Below, in pieces: positions 33,546 through 42,182 of a stretch of 63,769 nt of DNA (position 1 is the first letter of the stretch; every line of letters starts with the position of its first letter). The position numbers and the translations under genes are program-made. The notes beneath the pieces are model-generated. The model saw only the letters and a program-made list of their open reading frames with translations, was not told the origin of the DNA and searched no databases. The stretch covers positions 1 to 63,769 of the forward strand of contig PXBG01000052.1 in NCBI GenBank assembly GCA_003566995.1. Direction: 5' to 3'. The DNA comes from Syntrophobacteraceae bacterium. GTDB taxonomy: Bacteria; Desulfobacterota; Syntrophobacteria; Syntrophobacterales; Syntrophobacteraceae.

Positions 33546-35183
33546 ATGCAAGGGATGAAAAATTACGGGTCATGGTTGGGCGTGTGTCTGGTTTGTCTCA
33601 TGTTCGTCTGGGGCTGTGCGAGTCAGGGAGCAATGAACATGGCGGAGCCGGACCAGCCCTTTCACCCGGAGAAACCGGAGAAACAGGTCATGGCTTCCGT
33701 TGAGAAGCCGTTACCAGCCGCTGTAAAGGAAGAAAGGGCCGCCGCCCCTTCGGCGAATCCCTCGGAGGGGGAGAATCAGAAGCGAAATTTCATGGCGTCA
33801 ACTTCGGGCCCCGCAAATCTGCCATTGGAAAACAGGTTTTCGCCGGTCAAAAGACCCGCCAGGCTGGAAGGAGTGAGCCGGCCCCTTGATCCGGAGCCAA
33901 CCCGGTCTTTCGGCAGGGAGGTTTCCCAGGCCGGTGCAGGGGAGCCGCCTCAACCGTCGCATCCCTTGATGAAAAATTATTCGGGAAAACCCATCAGCCT
34001 GGATTTGCTGGATGCGGACGTGAGAAACGTGTTGCGGCTCATTTCTGACATCACGGGAACCAACCTGGTCATTGAACCTGACGTGACGGGAAGGGTGACG
34101 CTCAAGGTGGAGCAAGTCCCCTGGGATCATGTTCTGGACATGGTGCTTGCCATGAACAATCTGGGAAAGGAACGGGAAGGCAATGTGATCCGCGTCGCCA
34201 GGGAAGCCAAGCTGAGAGAGGAGTGGCGCATGCGGGCCGAATCCATTCGGGCCAGGCAGGAACTCCTGGAGGCGGTCAAGGATGTGGGAGAGCTGACGAC
34301 CGTTTATTTCACGATCAACTATGCTCAGCCGGGAGTGATTGCCCGCAGACTCGACGAAAACAGGGGCGAACGGGGACGGGTTTCCATTGACGAGAGGACC
34401 AGTCTGGTCATCTACGCGGACACACCAGCCCGCATTGCCGAGGCCCGGCAGCTGATCTCCAGGCTTGACCGGCCCACGGCGCAGGTCATGATCGAGGCGA
34501 GGATCGTCACCATGAATTCCAAGGCCACCAGAGATCTCGGCATTCAGTGGGGGCTGGCCACGGACACGTCACCGAGTCCCAGTCCGAGGTTTCAGGTCAA
34601 TGTGCCCATGGGAGCCACTGCATCCACCTTTGATTTCAATATCGGGCGCATGATCGCCAATGATTTCATCAAGCTCGATGCCAGAATTTCCGCCCTGGAA
34701 TCCCTGGGGGATGTGCGGATCATTGCCGCTCCCAACGTGATGACCCTGAGCAATGTGGAGGCGAGGATCAGCCAGGGACTTCAGATTCCCTATCTTCAGC
34801 AGACTCCTGAAGGCGTGCCCACCACCATTTTTGAAGAGGCTTTAGTGGAACTGAAGGTGACCCCCCACATCACTCCCGACCGAAGGATTCGAATGAAAAT
34901 CGATGCCAAACAGGATGAACCGGGGGCCATATTCAACCAGCAAACGTCCATCGAAACCCGTGAGGTCAACACGGAACTTTTTGTGGAAGACGGAGAGATC
35001 GTGGTCATTGGAGGGGTGACCCGGGACAGGCTTGAGAGAAGCATGGACGGCACTCCCGGTTTCAACCGTGTTCCCATGCTGGGACGGCTTTTCAAAACCG
35101 AAAGCAGCAGCAGCGATAAAACTCAACTGCTCATTTTCATCAGTCCTAAAATAATAGATCCTCACACCACTGCCCGGCGCTGA
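33546..35183 (+). CDS. pilQ: PilQ-like secretin with an N-terminal lipobox and disordered linker
   Basis: 545 residues from ATG 33546. A lipobox (MFVWG-C, C24) is followed by about 120 low-complexity, Pro/Glu-rich residues. Then come a secretin/TonB short N-terminal domain (ISLDLLDADVRNVLRLI), an N1/NolW-like domain and the secretin pore (ALESLGDVRIIAAPNVMTLSN, VGGVTRDRLERSMDG, LGRLF). It lacks the AMIN domains usual in PilQ. The outer-membrane pore for the pilus is the expected role. A lipid anchor and the missing pilP are unusual, and the N-terminus looks PilP-like. Start could also be 33498 or 33555. Confidence 0.9.
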   Translation: MQGMKNYGSWLGVCLVCLMFVWGCASQGAMNMAEPDQPFHPEKPEKQVMASVEKPLPAAVKEERAAAPSANPSEGENQKRNFMASTSGPANLPLENRFSPVKRPARLEGVSRPLDPEPTRSFGREVSQAGAGEPPQPSHPLMKNYSGKPISLDLLDADVRNVLRLISDITGTNLVIEPDVTGRVTLKVEQVPWDHVLDMVLAMNNLGKEREGNVIRVAREAKLREEWRMRAESIRARQELLEAVKDVGELTTVYFTINYAQPGVIARRLDENRGERGRVSIDERTSLVIYADTPARIAEARQLISRLDRPTAQVMIEARIVTMNSKATRDLGIQWGLATDTSPSPSPRFQVNVPMGATASTFDFNIGRMIANDFIKLDARISALESLGDVRIIAAPNVMTLSNVEARISQGLQIPYLQQTPEGVPTTIFEEALVELKVTPHITPDRRIRMKIDAKQDEPGAIFNQQTSIETREVNTELFVEDGEIVVIGGVTRDRLERSMDGTPGFNRVPMLGRLFKTESSSSDKTQLLIFISPKIIDPHTTARR

Positions 35184-35221
35184 TGAATGTGAGGGATCCT
35201 TCTCATGTGAAAAGAATTACC

Positions 35222-35249
35222 TTGAACGAGGCAAGATATGCTTTAGAAT
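35222..35249 (+). promoter_or_regulatory. Sigma-70 promoter of the L,D-transpeptidase gene
   Basis: TTGAAC (35222-35227), a 16-base spacer and TAGAAT (35244-35249). It sits 50 bases upstream of the start at 35299. Confidence 0.5.
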
Positions 35250-35298
35250 GGTCAGCGCCAATGGGATGTCAAAACTTTGATAAAGGAGAAAAAGTGGG

Positions 35299-35988
35299 AT
35301 GAGGCAAAGAGAATTGATGATGAGAACATGTCTCTTTGTGGCTGTTCTTCTGGGGATTGGTGTTTTGACCGGCTGCTCCATGCAAAAGACCCCAACGAAA
35401 ATGGAAGCGGCCCAGTCCGAGGAGGAAGGCTTGCCCAAGCCTTTGGTTGCTCAGGCGGAGCAGGTGGAATTGAGCGACACCCTTCATCCCATCAGGGTGG
35501 ATTATCTGACTCCTGTGGACCGGATACGAAGCCCGGAGATCTACGTCTACAAGGAAAAGCGCCGTTTGTATGTGGTTCAGTCCAACGTGCTGGTGAGGGA
35601 CTATCCCATTGGACTCGGATTCAATCCTGCCGGAGACAAGCAGCGGGAAGGGGACGGGCGTACCCCCGAAGGGGACTTCTGGATTGTTGTGAAAAATCCC
35701 CACAGCCGGTTTGGAAAGTCGGTGGGAATCAGCTATCCCAACCAAAAACATGCTGAAAGAGCTTTTTTTGCCGGGTTCATCTCTCCTGTGGAGTTTCGAA
35801 ATATTCTTTTGGCCACGGAAACCAGAGGCAAACCTCCCTGGAACACCCTCTTGGGGGGGGAGATCTTTATCCATTCCGGTGGAGCCCACAAAGACTGGAC
35901 GGAAGGATGCATCGCTTTGTATGACAGCGACATGGAAGAGCTGTTCAACATCGTGTCCGTGGGCACCACTGTTTCTGTACGCCCTTGA
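35299..35988 (+). CDS. L,D-transpeptidase (YkuD) lipoprotein
   Basis: 229 residues. A lipoprotein signal peptide ends with LTG-C26. The YkuD domain has EIYVYKEKRRLYVV, GRTPEGDFWI, and the catalytic block IHSGGAHKDWTEGCIALYD with His and the nucleophilic Cys (HSGG-x7-GC). The enzyme forms 3-3 cross-links or attaches proteins to murein. The lipid anchor would place it at the inner face of the outer membrane. It has its own promoter, so it is probably separate from the pil operon. Confidence 0.93.
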   Translation: MRQRELMMRTCLFVAVLLGIGVLTGCSMQKTPTKMEAAQSEEEGLPKPLVAQAEQVELSDTLHPIRVDYLTPVDRIRSPEIYVYKEKRRLYVVQSNVLVRDYPIGLGFNPAGDKQREGDGRTPEGDFWIVVKNPHSRFGKSVGISYPNQKHAERAFFAGFISPVEFRNILLATETRGKPPWNTLLGGEIFIHSGGAHKDWTEGCIALYDSDMEELFNIVSVGTTVSVRP

Positions 35989-36146
35989 TGTGAACTGAAA
36001 AGACCTGGAGCCGGGGGAGAGATTCCACTTGTTCCTGATCCAGAGGGGTCAAAGGGGCGTTTTCACGGAATCAGGTGCATGCAAACCCCTTGAAACGGTA
36101 AACCGCTGGACCGGGTTTCAGCTTGCGCCGCGGCCCCATTCCCCGT

Positions 36147-36572
36147 CTATTTTCCAGCCTCAAACATCTGTTCCTGCAGCATTTTCAGTTGCCGGCCCTT
36201 TTTCCATTCCTCGAATTTTTTCCCCATGAATTTCCCGGCAAAAGCGTCATGACCGAGGTAGGCCTCATTGGTTGCCAGGAAGTCCTTTTTCATCTCTTCA
36301 AGAATACGGGGCATGTCCTGCTCCGAGATGAAGTTTCTTGTCTTTTCAGCCCTAAAGGTGATCGTTCCTGCCATTTCCTGGCAAAAGACCTTGTGAAGTC
36401 CTTCCGGGTCTCCCCCTTTTTCCCGTGAAAAGGGATTCAACGGAATGGGAACCGTTGCGAGCAGCCGGACCTGAAAGCGTCCTTCGGCTATGGGTTTCGA
36501 CTCATCGAAAAAAAAGACGGTCAGGCCATTTGCAAGCTCCAGTCGGTCCCATGGATGGCGTTGGAATTCCAT
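36147..36572 (-). CDS. Conserved hypothetical protein of about 141 residues
   Basis: Start ATG 36572 follows GAGGGAGAG; an in-frame ATG at 36593 is possible. The sequence begins MEFQRHPWDRLELANGLTVFF and is rich in charged residues, ending in a Lys-rich helix (FEEWKKGRQLKMLQEQMF). No signal peptide, membrane helix or Cys motif. I believe it belongs to a family of unknown function in deltaproteobacteria, but I cannot name it. Single gene. Confidence 0.65.
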   Translation of the reverse strand: MEFQRHPWDRLELANGLTVFFFDESKPIAEGRFQVRLLATVPIPLNPFSREKGGDPEGLHKVFCQEMAGTITFRAEKTRNFISEQDMPRILEEMKKDFLATNEAYLGHDAFAGKFMGKKFEEWKKGRQLKMLQEQMFEAGK

Positions 36573-36834
36573 AAAGCTGTTTCTCTCCCTCATTTTTCAA
36601 ATGTTCGTTCAAGTGGTGCATTAAAACAATAATGACAAGAACTTCAAGAATAAAGCGCTGGGTTGTTGACGGCAACGCATCAAAGCGCTATAGAGCTAGC
36701 ACGGCTGGATCCGCCTTCGCGGGTGTCAGTCGCATTGCACGGACCTTGGTCGACGAACCTTGTTTCAGGATTGAGATATGCCCTGTGATGAGTGAGATTT
36801 TCTTTCATCGAATTTCATTTGAGGTCGTGGCATC

Positions 36835-37428
36835 ATGGAAAGAAAATGTATTGAAGTGAGATGGCATGGACGGGGAGGGCAGGGAGCGGTCACTGCTGCC
36901 ATGATCCTGGCTGAGGCTGCCTATTACGATGGGTACAAGGGCGTTACCGCAGCGCCCTTTTTCGGGGCTGAGAGAAGAGGGGCCCCCATCATTGCCACCA
37001 CGAGATTCGGCTGGCAGCCCATTCGAACGTTTTCATTGGTGGAGAATCCTGATGTGGTGGCCGTGCTGGATGACACCCTTCTGCAGGTGGTCGATGTGAC
37101 AGCGGGGGTCAGGCCCGATGGAATCGTGATCATCAATTCGGCGAAACTTCCTGAGGAATTTGCACTGAAATCTCCCGTCAACATCGCCACCACCAACGCT
37201 GCCGCCTGGGCCAGAGAGGCAGGATTGATCGTTGCTGGCTCCGTCCTTTTCAACACGACGGTATTGGGAGGGATTGCCAAGGCCACCGGCCTCATCTCCC
37301 TGGAGAGCATAGAAAAAGCTTTGCGGAACCATTTTTCGGGGGAGGCGGGGGAGAAAAATGTCACAGGGGCACGGCTGGCCTACGAGGGCACGGCGTCCAT
37401 GAGAGAGTGTACCCTGCAATGTGCCTGA
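36835..37428 (+). CDS. porC: Pyruvate/2-oxoacid:ferredoxin oxidoreductase, gamma subunit
   Basis: 197 residues. VRWHGRGGQGAVTAAMILAEAA and YKGVTAAPFFGAERRGAPIIATTRF are the diagnostic motifs of the gamma (CoA-binding) subunit. It would work with alpha, beta and delta subunits to oxidise pyruvate or another 2-oxoacid with CoA, reducing ferredoxin. The delta gene follows after 57 bases, but no alpha or beta gene is adjacent. Confidence 0.93.
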   Translation: MERKCIEVRWHGRGGQGAVTAAMILAEAAYYDGYKGVTAAPFFGAERRGAPIIATTRFGWQPIRTFSLVENPDVVAVLDDTLLQVVDVTAGVRPDGIVIINSAKLPEEFALKSPVNIATTNAAAWAREAGLIVAGSVLFNTTVLGGIAKATGLISLESIEKALRNHFSGEAGEKNVTGARLAYEGTASMRECTLQCA

Positions 37429-37485
37429 AGGGAACCGGCCAATCACACCTGCCATCATCCAACGATCAATCATGAAGGAAGTCCC

Positions 37486-37782
37486 ATGAGTGACCAGGCA
37501 AAAGATAAATTCACCTATGCCCATTCAAAATTCTGTGTCGGTGAGGCTGGAAAAACGGGCAGCTGGCGCACTCAGCGCCCTCAAATTGATGACAGCAGGT
37601 GCACGCCTGCAAAAAATCAGCGGCCCTCCTGCTTCATCTGTTGGCTTTACTGCCCTGAGGGAGTGGTGAGCAAAACCATTCCCGTCAAGATAGACTATGA
37701 TTACTGCAAAGGTTGCGGTGTTTGTGCGGAGGAATGTCCCGCCGGAGCAATCCTCATGCTGGATGAAAATGAAGCGCCATGA
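37486..37782 (+). CDS. porD: Pyruvate/2-oxoacid:ferredoxin oxidoreductase, delta (ferredoxin) subunit
   Basis: 98 residues. The N-terminal GKTGSWRTQRPQID is a PorD signature. The second 4Fe-4S site is regular (C-x2-C-x2-C-x3-C: YCKGCGVCAEECPAG). The first is irregular: C-x9-C-x2-C-x3-C (CTPAKNQRPSCFICWLYCP) instead of C-x2-C-x2-C-x3-C, so a loop of seven extra residues separates the first Cys. AAGGAAG precedes the ATG. Confidence 0.92.
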   Translation: MSDQAKDKFTYAHSKFCVGEAGKTGSWRTQRPQIDDSRCTPAKNQRPSCFICWLYCPEGVVSKTIPVKIDYDYCKGCGVCAEECPAGAILMLDENEAP

Positions 37783-37943
37783 GGTGTTCATGGTGTCCGT
37801 GAGGACAGGCGCCTGTTGAGGGGTCAGGGAAAAGAGCCCTGAGAACCCGGAATGGACGGTTGCGCCGGACCGTTGTGGCCCACCGCGCAGGAAACCTTCC
37901 GAAACGGAGCTTCCTGAGGCAAGGGAAAAGACTGCATGATGAG

Positions 37944-37978
37944 AGGGGTGTTCACCATGTAGGTGATCACCCCTTTTT
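37944..37978 (+). terminator. Rho-independent terminator of porC-porD
   Basis: A 13-position stem (AGGGGTGTTCACC with GGTGATCACCCCT, one T-T mismatch), five-base loop ATGTA, and five Ts. It lies about 160 bases after porD; no further gene fits between. Confidence 0.9.
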
Positions 37979-38015
37979 GACATGGAATCGTGTGGAACAG
38001 CTTGCGTGGAGGTTT

Positions 38016-38561
38016 TCACCGGGCCTTTTGGGAAGGGGCATATCTGTCCTTTTCGCTCAGAATGCATCCGCAATATTGCTGCCGATACAGCTTCAGTTCC
38101 CTGGCTGCCTCCTGTCCCAGCTTCCAGCCTTCCCGAAAGTCTTCATACACAAAGCCCACCCCCAAACGGTTTGCGGTGCAAGCGGCCAGTTCCCTGATGA
38201 GGTTGTGCTGCTGTCTCTTGCTGAACAGAAGAGTTGTCGTGAATGCGTCAAAACCGCTTTTTTGGGCCAGGCGGGCGGTGGCTTCGAGGCGCTTCGAATA
38301 GCAGACAATGCAGCGGTTCTCCTCTCGAAAAGCCATTTTTCTGAGGTAATCCGTGAGGTCGTAGTCCTCTCTCAAAATGAGAGGCAGTTCTCGCGTTCCT
38401 GCCACGGACTGCAAGGTTTCAAGGCGTTTCTTGAATTCCTGATAAGGCTGTATGTAGGGGTTGTAAAAAAAACCATGAACGGACCATCCCTTTTGTCGCA
38501 GCTGATCCAGTGGATAAAGGGTGCAGGGACCGCAGCAAATGTGGAGCAGCACTTTTTTCAC
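38016..38561 (-). CDS. queH: Epoxyqueuosine reductase QueH
   Basis: 181 residues. Landmarks are the N-terminal LLHICCGPCTLYPLDQL with a Cys-Cys pair, RCIVCYSKRLE and YCGCILSEKDRY near the C-terminus, which coordinate the iron-sulfur cluster and metal in QueH. It reduces epoxyqueuosine to queuosine in tRNA as the non-orthologous substitute of QueG. The start is GTG, overlapping the mpl stop (GTGA), so it is the last gene of the ldcA-mpl operon. Confidence 0.95.
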   Translation of the reverse strand: MKKVLLHICCGPCTLYPLDQLRQKGWSVHGFFYNPYIQPYQEFKKRLETLQSVAGTRELPLILREDYDLTDYLRKMAFREENRCIVCYSKRLEATARLAQKSGFDAFTTTLLFSKRQQHNLIRELAACTANRLGVGFVYEDFREGWKLGQEAARELKLYRQQYCGCILSEKDRYAPSQKAR

Positions 38562-40003
38562 CGTGACGAAATCCTTTGTGCCTGGCGGGGTTGCTGCAGG
38601 GCCCTCAAAAAACCATGCGGCAAGCCGTCGAAGCTTCCGTTGCTCATGAAGACGACCACATCTCCTCCGCGCGCATCCCTCACGAGGGCACTCATGAGCC
38701 TGTCGCTCTCCTTGAAGGAGAGGACCCCCTTGCCCCCCGCCTCAATGTCTTTCACCAGTTTTTCCGTTTGAAGTCTTTGCTCTGCAGGGATGGAGTCCAG
38801 GTCCGGCGGTTCCTTCAGATAGATCCTGTCTGCAGGGTCAAACACCCTGGCGTAGTCTTTCTGAAAAATGGCTCTGCGGCTGGAGTTCGTCCGTGGCTCG
38901 AACACAGCCAGCAGGCGGCGGCCCGGGTGAAACTCCCTGACCGATGCAAGGGTCTCCCGAACGGCAGTGGGGTGGTGGGCGAAGTCGTCCACGATGAGAA
39001 TTCCCTTGGGTTCACCAAGAACATCGTACCTTCGGCGAACTCCTTGAAAAGTCAATAGGCCTTCCCCAATGGATGCATCATTGAGTCCCGCCAGATGGGC
39101 TGCCACAAGGGCCGCCATGGTGTTTGAAACATTGTGTCTTCCCGGAAGGCGTGTGATCATGGATTTTTTTGAAGTGCTGCGGGGACTTCGGTAATGGAAT
39201 GAAGTCTGACCATTTTTGAAGGCCACATCCAGGATTTTCCAGTCAGCCCCCTCATTCCAGCCGTAGGTGCAGAACTTTCCCCTGCAGTGCTCTCTCAGGG
39301 AGAGACAGTGGGGATCGTCGGCGTTGGCAATGAGAAAGCCCTCAGGGTCAATGAGTCGGGCAAAAGCCCGAAAGGCGTCGAAAACCGCCTGAAAATCGGG
39401 GAAGATGTCCGCATGATCGAATTCGATGCTGGTCACGACACCGATGTGAGGCCGGTAGTGCATGAATTTGGGGCCTTTGTCGAAAAAGGCCGTGTCGTAT
39501 TCGTCTCCCTCGAGGATCATGTGTCTTCCTTTTCCCAACCGATAACTTTTTTTCCAGTTTTTGAGAAAAGCCCCGATGAAAGCGCTTGGATCAAGCCCTC
39601 CCTGATCCAGTGTCCATGCAAGGAGGGAACTGGTGGTGCTCTTGCCGTGTGTGCCTGCGATCACAATGCTCTGGTGCCGGCAAAGAAAGAATTTTTCAAG
39701 AGCCTGAGGCATTGAAAGAAACTCTTTGCCGGACTGCAGCACCATCTGTGCCTCGGGGTTCTCGCGGCGGATCACATTTCCGATAACATAGCAGTCTGCG
39801 GGAGTTGAGGAGATGTTTTCCGCCGCATAGCCCTGGTGAAGGGTGATGCCCAAAGATCGCAGGTGGTCACTCATGGGCGGGTAAATGTTCTTGTCAGAGC
39901 CTGAAACGCCATATCCTTTTTCGTGCAGCATGGTGGCCAGGGTCCCCATGGCTATGCCTCCGATGCCCAGGAGGTAAACGGTTCTAACCGGTTCTTTCTT
40001 CAT
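38558..40003 (-). CDS. mpl: Mpl: UDP-MurNAc:L-Ala-gamma-D-Glu-meso-DAP ligase
   Basis: 481 residues from ATG 40003, which overlaps the preceding stop (ATGA). Mur ligase features are GIGGIAMGTLA, GTHGKST at 117-123 and LEGDEYDTAFFDKGPKF, where the EGDEYDTAF pattern and VIGNVIRRENPEAQ distinguish Mpl from MurC. It attaches recycled murein tripeptide to UDP-MurNAc in the cytoplasm. The operon with an LD-carboxypeptidase (which produces the tripeptide) supports this. The frame continues upstream inside the preceding gene without meaning. Confidence 0.95.
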   Translation of the reverse strand: MKKEPVRTVYLLGIGGIAMGTLATMLHEKGYGVSGSDKNIYPPMSDHLRSLGITLHQGYAAENISSTPADCYVIGNVIRRENPEAQMVLQSGKEFLSMPQALEKFFLCRHQSIVIAGTHGKSTTSSLLAWTLDQGGLDPSAFIGAFLKNWKKSYRLGKGRHMILEGDEYDTAFFDKGPKFMHYRPHIGVVTSIEFDHADIFPDFQAVFDAFRAFARLIDPEGFLIANADDPHCLSLREHCRGKFCTYGWNEGADWKILDVAFKNGQTSFHYRSPRSTSKKSMITRLPGRHNVSNTMAALVAAHLAGLNDASIGEGLLTFQGVRRRYDVLGEPKGILIVDDFAHHPTAVRETLASVREFHPGRRLLAVFEPRTNSSRRAIFQKDYARVFDPADRIYLKEPPDLDSIPAEQRLQTEKLVKDIEAGGKGVLSFKESDRLMSALVRDARGGDVVVFMSNGSFDGLPHGFLRALQQPRQAQRISSR

Positions 40004-41193
40004 GTCATCTTTTCCATGATCAGGTCGTGAATGTGGGGTCGGAACAATTTTATTCTGTCGTTGTTGCGGCTGATGTGCACGCGATTTGTGAGCAAAATGA
40101 TCAGCAGTCCTTTCACCGGGTCCAGCCAGAAAGATGTTCCGGTGAATCCAAGATGACCGATGCTTTTCTCCGAAAAATACCTGCCGGCACTGGAACCCGA
40201 CGGGGACGGCGAATCGAATCCAAGGGCCCAGGTGCTCCGGGGAACGAGTCTGGTTTGAGTCCAAAAAAATCGAAGTGTTTCCTGATTCATTGGGGCGGAT
40301 TGCAGCTTCCCTTCATAAATTTTCCACAGGACGGACAGAATGCGGTGGACAGCGGCCGCAGTTCCAAAAAGCCCCGCATGGGGAGCGACGCCTTCCAGGG
40401 CGTAGGCGTTTTCATCATGCACCTCCCCCTGAAGGATTCTTTTCCTCCATGGGCAGCGCTCTGTGGCCACGTAAGACCTTCTTTGGTGAGTGGGGAAGTG
40501 TTTCGTTTCCCGGGAAGGATCGCAGCCGGTCTTCAGAGGAACATAATGCATTTCAGCTGAACAGGGGGTGCTCACGGAGTCATGGGGAGATCCTTCGTTG
40601 CGGGAACGAAGGCCATCTTTCCCGTTTTCCATGAGCAGGGTCTGCGCCACCCTGCGAAAAAGTCTGTCCATTGAATCCCCGAGAGTCTTCTCCAAAATCA
40701 GGCCCAGCAGCATGAAATCCAGGTCGCTGTATTGCGTGTCTTTGCCGGGAGGGTAGTTGAGAGGCATTTGAAGGATTGAAAGGAGCAGGGATTTTTTCCT
40801 CTCCTGAAAGGGCAATTCAATGAGTTTCCGGTAGAAAGGAACATAGGGAGGCAGCCCCGAACAATGGTTCAGAAGGTGCAAAAGGGAAATGCTTCCCTTC
40901 TCTTCGGGGACCAAATCCGATGAAATGAAATGACTTATGGGCGCATGGACGTCAAGGAGTTTTTCCGACACTGCGTGCATGCACACCAAGGTTGTGGCGA
41001 GAGGCTTGGTGAGTGATGCCAGGTCAAAAGGGGAATGAAGGAAAAGGGGAGGCCCGCCCACTGAAATGGTTCCGAAAGCCCTTTCATAAACAACCCTTTC
41101 CGGGTTGGCCACAAGAAGGCTGGCCCCCGAAAAGACTTTCCCCCTTTGAGCTTCATGAAAAGCTTTTTCCATGGAATCGTGCAAGTCCGCCAA
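40000..41193 (-). CDS. Serine beta-lactamase-family hydrolase (class C/PBP4*-like)
   Basis: About 397 residues from TTG 41193 (AGGAA six bases upstream); TTG 41265 or ATG 41172 are alternatives. The PF00144 motifs are visible: SLTK (S-x-x-K) in FDLASLTKPLATTLV, a Tyr motif (QYSDLDFMLLG) and HLGFTGTSFWLDP. No signal peptide is seen, so it may be cytoplasmic, unlike true beta-lactamases. It could be an esterase or a D-aminopeptidase/muropeptide hydrolase. The location between ldcA and mpl points to peptidoglycan recycling. Confidence 0.85.
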   Translation of the reverse strand: MADLHDSMEKAFHEAQRGKVFSGASLLVANPERVVYERAFGTISVGGPPLFLHSPFDLASLTKPLATTLVCMHAVSEKLLDVHAPISHFISSDLVPEEKGSISLLHLLNHCSGLPPYVPFYRKLIELPFQERKKSLLLSILQMPLNYPPGKDTQYSDLDFMLLGLILEKTLGDSMDRLFRRVAQTLLMENGKDGLRSRNEGSPHDSVSTPCSAEMHYVPLKTGCDPSRETKHFPTHQRRSYVATERCPWRKRILQGEVHDENAYALEGVAPHAGLFGTAAAVHRILSVLWKIYEGKLQSAPMNQETLRFFWTQTRLVPRSTWALGFDSPSPSGSSAGRYFSEKSIGHLGFTGTSFWLDPVKGLLIILLTNRVHISRNNDRIKLFRPHIHDLIMEKMT

Positions 41194-41288
41194 TTTGTGC
41201 TTCCTGGAAGGATGTGGATGATGAGCCAACGTGAACCAGGGGCCGTTCCAGGAGTGATCGAACAATTCCTGGAATGCTGTTCCCGGGG

Positions 41289-42182
41289 TTATCTTTCGAA
41301 AAGTCTCGAAATCCCCCTGAAGGTTCCACTGGTGGAGTCCATGAGGAATGTGGCGCCCAGGGGAAGGATGTCATTGGGCCACGAGTGCCCGAAGGGCATG
41401 TCGGCAAAGATGGGCATGCCGGCCGCATGAGTGCGCTGCAATATCATCTCCCATATCCTGAATGGGGCGTCACAGTCTTTAAACTGGCCCAGGACCATGC
41501 CTTTCAGACCGTCGAGGTGACCCGTCAGCTTGAGGTGCGTCATGACACGGTCCAGCCTGTACAGTGCCTCTCCGCGATCTTCCACAAAAAGTATGGCATG
41601 GGTGAGGTCGGGCATGTAGGCTGTGCCCAGGAGATGGCTCAAGCAGGTGAGGTTGCCTCCTCTCAACACCCCCCTGGCGGTGCCGTGGCGGAGGACCTGT
41701 TCAGGACGCACCGTCCATTCAAAAGGGCTCAAACCCTGAAGGAATTGGGACAGATGCTCAACTCCCTCAGGGTGTTGCCCGAGATCCATGAGGTTTGGAC
41801 CATGGAAAGTCACCCATTCCCCCTGACTTTGCAGGGCCTGGTGCAGAAAAGTGATGTCGCTGTACCCTACGAAGGGCTTTGCCTTGTCGGAAAGGCTTGC
41901 AAGGGGAATCCATGGAATGAGCGTCCCGCTGCCGTAACCCCCTCTCACGCACACCACAGCCCCAACGCCGGGGTCGAGAAGGGCCTGAAGCAGATCTTCC
42001 GCCCGTTCCGACTCGGTGCCCGCAAGGTAACCCTGCTTGCGGAAAAGGTGCCTTCCGAGGTGCAGTTCATAGCCTTTTTGTTTCAGCAGTGCACAGGCAA
42101 GTTGAAAGTTCTCTCCGCTGAAAGGACTGGCCGGGGCCACAAGAGCGATGCGATCTCCCGGACCCAGAGTTTTGAACTTCAT
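41289..42182 (-). CDS. ldcA: LD-carboxypeptidase (S66 family, LdcA-like)
   Basis: 297 residues. IALVAPASPF at the N-terminus, VCVRGGYGSGTLIPWI with the catalytic Ser turn, and ILFVEDRGEALYRLDR match S66 peptidases. LdcA removes the terminal D-Ala of recycled tetrapeptide, giving tripeptide for Mpl. The start ATG 42182 overlaps the coaX stop (ATGA), so it follows coaX in the same operon. Confidence 0.93.
   Translation of the reverse strand: MKFKTLGPGDRIALVAPASPFSGENFQLACALLKQKGYELHLGRHLFRKQGYLAGTESERAEDLLQALLDPGVGAVVCVRGGYGSGTLIPWIPLASLSDKAKPFVGYSDITFLHQALQSQGEWVTFHGPNLMDLGQHPEGVEHLSQFLQGLSPFEWTVRPEQVLRHGTARGVLRGGNLTCLSHLLGTAYMPDLTHAILFVEDRGEALYRLDRVMTHLKLTGHLDGLKGMVLGQFKDCDAPFRIWEMILQRTHAAGMPIFADMPFGHSWPNDILPLGATFLMDSTSGTFRGISRLFER

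Noticed and set aside
37783-38015. Remnant of porA or porB after porD
   Set aside because: All frames contain stops and no family motif was found; only a terminator is present.
40004-40264. N-terminal extension of Mpl by 87 residues
   Set aside because: It lies inside the preceding hydrolase gene in another frame; the conserved Mpl start follows the ATGA overlap at 40003.
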